Shown here: positions 4,947-5,707 of the stretch, one piece after another | Position numbering within the stretch: position 1 is the first letter of the stretch | Layout: every line of letters begins with the position of its first letter | Assembly: GCA_027489295.1 (NCBI GenBank) | Contig: JAIYAA010000192.1 | Span: 1 to 5,707 of the forward strand | Length of the DNA stretch: 5,707 bases | Direction: 5' to 3' | Source: Sphingomonadales bacterium | Lineage (GTDB): Bacteria; Pseudomonadota; Alphaproteobacteria; Sphingomonadales; Sphingomonadaceae | Notes under the pieces: model-generated | The model's database searches: none | What the model was told of the DNA's origin: nothing | What the model saw: only the letters and a program-made list of their open reading frames with translations | Program-made: the position numbers and the translations under genes

Positions 4947-5707
4947 TCACCGAAAGCGACTTCGCGGGTTGATGCGCTCAAGTTCAGGTCCTGGTGCCGA
5001 CGGCCGCGCTTGTGCGGCATAGATGTGCGCCGTCAGCCAATCCTGTTCAGCTGCCAGCTCAACATCCGGGACCTCACGCCACCAGACCTTCCGCTCGTCC
5101 GCGCCGTCCCAGCGATATCCGCGAGAGCGAAGAAGATCTTTCGAGCCGAAGTGAGCGCCCTTGGCGCGCACGATCCAACTTGTTTTCGATCCTGTCGAAA
5201 TCAGTTCCGCGAGAGCGGTGCGTCCACTTCCGTCCTCGTGCTGGAGCATCTGGATCAACGCATCCACATCTGCAGACGCCCGGTGACCGCAGTGATAGAA
5301 GCCGTTCTGCATCAACAGATAGCCCAGGGTGCGGCCATCGAAACCGCGCCCACGCCAGTCGATTTGCGACATCGAGCATACCCAAGCGAGATCGTGGATA
5401 TCGTCCAGCTCGGCTTCCAGCCAAGGTCGATCGAATGCACTGTTGTGCGCAACGACAAAGCTCGCCGAACTGAGCAGCCTTGCCGCAGCGCCTACATCAA
5501 TTTCCCGGTCCACAAGATCCGCGTCCGTCAGTCCGGTGAGCCTGCTAACGTCAGGAGTAAGCGGCTCACCCGGGTCCTGACGCCACTCATACGCGCGATC
5601 GACATGCGTTATTTTGCCGGAGCCATTGTAGCGGAAGCGACGCAGCGCCAACTCGATGACATGGCCAGTGCGCCAGTTCAGGCCTGTCGTTTCCGTATCA
5701 ACGGCAA
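4947..5707 (-). CDS. DnaQ-like DEDDh 3'-5' exonuclease with extra C-terminal domain (5' end outside window)
   Basis: The frame is open from the right edge (first complete codon 5705-5703) to TGA at 4949-4947, giving 252 visible residues. All DEDDh exonuclease motifs are present. ExoI is AVDTETTGL (Asp3, Glu5 of the visible part), ExoII is VVAHNSAFDRPWLE (Asp92), and ExoIII is HRASADVDAL (His141, Asp146). A catalytically competent two-metal 3'-5' exonuclease of the DnaQ/epsilon superfamily is therefore expected. The first motif lies at the very edge, so only a handful of N-terminal residues are missing. Residues about 175-235 form a second domain (VRAKGAHFGSKDLLRSRGYRW, KVWWREV and QDWLTAHIY) seen in some alphaproteobacterial and mobile-element exonucleases. 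It is not part of the replicative epsilon subunit. TTG 5651 is not a true start, since it would delete ExoI. Likely roles are DNA or RNA end trimming in repair, element processing or defence; only the enzyme class is secure. Confidence 0.93.
   Translation of the reverse strand, partial: AVDTETTGLNWRTGHVIELALRRFRYNGSGKITHVDRAYEWRQDPGEPLTPDVSRLTGLTDADLVDREIDVGAAARLLSSASFVVAHNSAFDRPWLEAELDDIHDLAWVCSMSQIDWRGRGFDGRTLGYLLMQNGFYHCGHRASADVDALIQMLQHEDGSGRTALAELISTGSKTSWIVRAKGAHFGSKDLLRSRGYRWDGADERKVWWREVPDVELAAEQDWLTAHIYAAQARPSAPGPELERINPRSRFR

Noticed and set aside
4994..5473. 159-codon plus-strand frame
   Set aside because: It is antisense to the exonuclease with all catalytic motifs.
1..5707. CRISPR array, transposase, integrase or IS ends
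   Set aside because: No regularly spaced repeats with spacers, no recombinase motifs and no terminal inverted repeats were found on reading both strands.

Overview
The window looks like the edge of an accessory region in a high-GC alphaproteobacterium, most likely a sphingomonad. The first 300 bases are about 73% G+C by hand count. They hold the end of a ribonuclease E/G-family gene, then yacG, then a tRNA-Phe (GAA) gene with an encoded CCA. I associate that core arrangement with Sphingomonadales; this is from memory, not from a search.

Everything right of the tRNA (597-5707) looks different. Base composition is lower and uneven, falling to about 41% G+C in 2041-2340. Coding density is low for the first 1.7 kb, and no household gene is recognisable. 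The 3' end of a tRNA is a classic integration site, so the left edge of a genomic island (or its decayed remains) at about 596/597 is a reasonable inference. No integrase and no second copy of the tRNA end is visible in this window.

Layout after the tRNA: 597-1110 has no convincing gene; 1111-1416 is a small unknown gene followed by a terminator-like hairpin; 1497-2030 is a decayed-looking stretch with a possible gene relic and a five-copy 8-bp tandem repeat (1857-1896); 2035-2340 is an AT-rich leader with a good sigma70-like promoter candidate; 2356-3041 holds two small unknown genes coupled by a 4-nt overlap, the second of which seems to change reading frame near 2876-2890, with its better-looking C-terminus running on to 3106; a rho-independent terminator follows at 3175-3204.

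The right half (3296 to the window end, minus strand) is a compact three-gene operon. Its order is a DnaQ-like DEDDh 3'-5' exonuclease with an extra C-terminal domain (5' end outside the window), a 274-aa protein with a WWFGF/HGG motif set that resembles uncharacterised phage and mobile-element proteins, and a tryptophan-rich 262-aa protein of unknown function. Strong Shine-Dalgarno sequences and very short gaps (35 and 2 nt) indicate one transcript. The operon converges on the plus-strand pair at the 3.1-3.3 kb interval. The operon is the most interesting content: a nuclease with two uncharacterised partners, on the island side of a tRNA. A role in mobile-element DNA processing or defence is conjecture.
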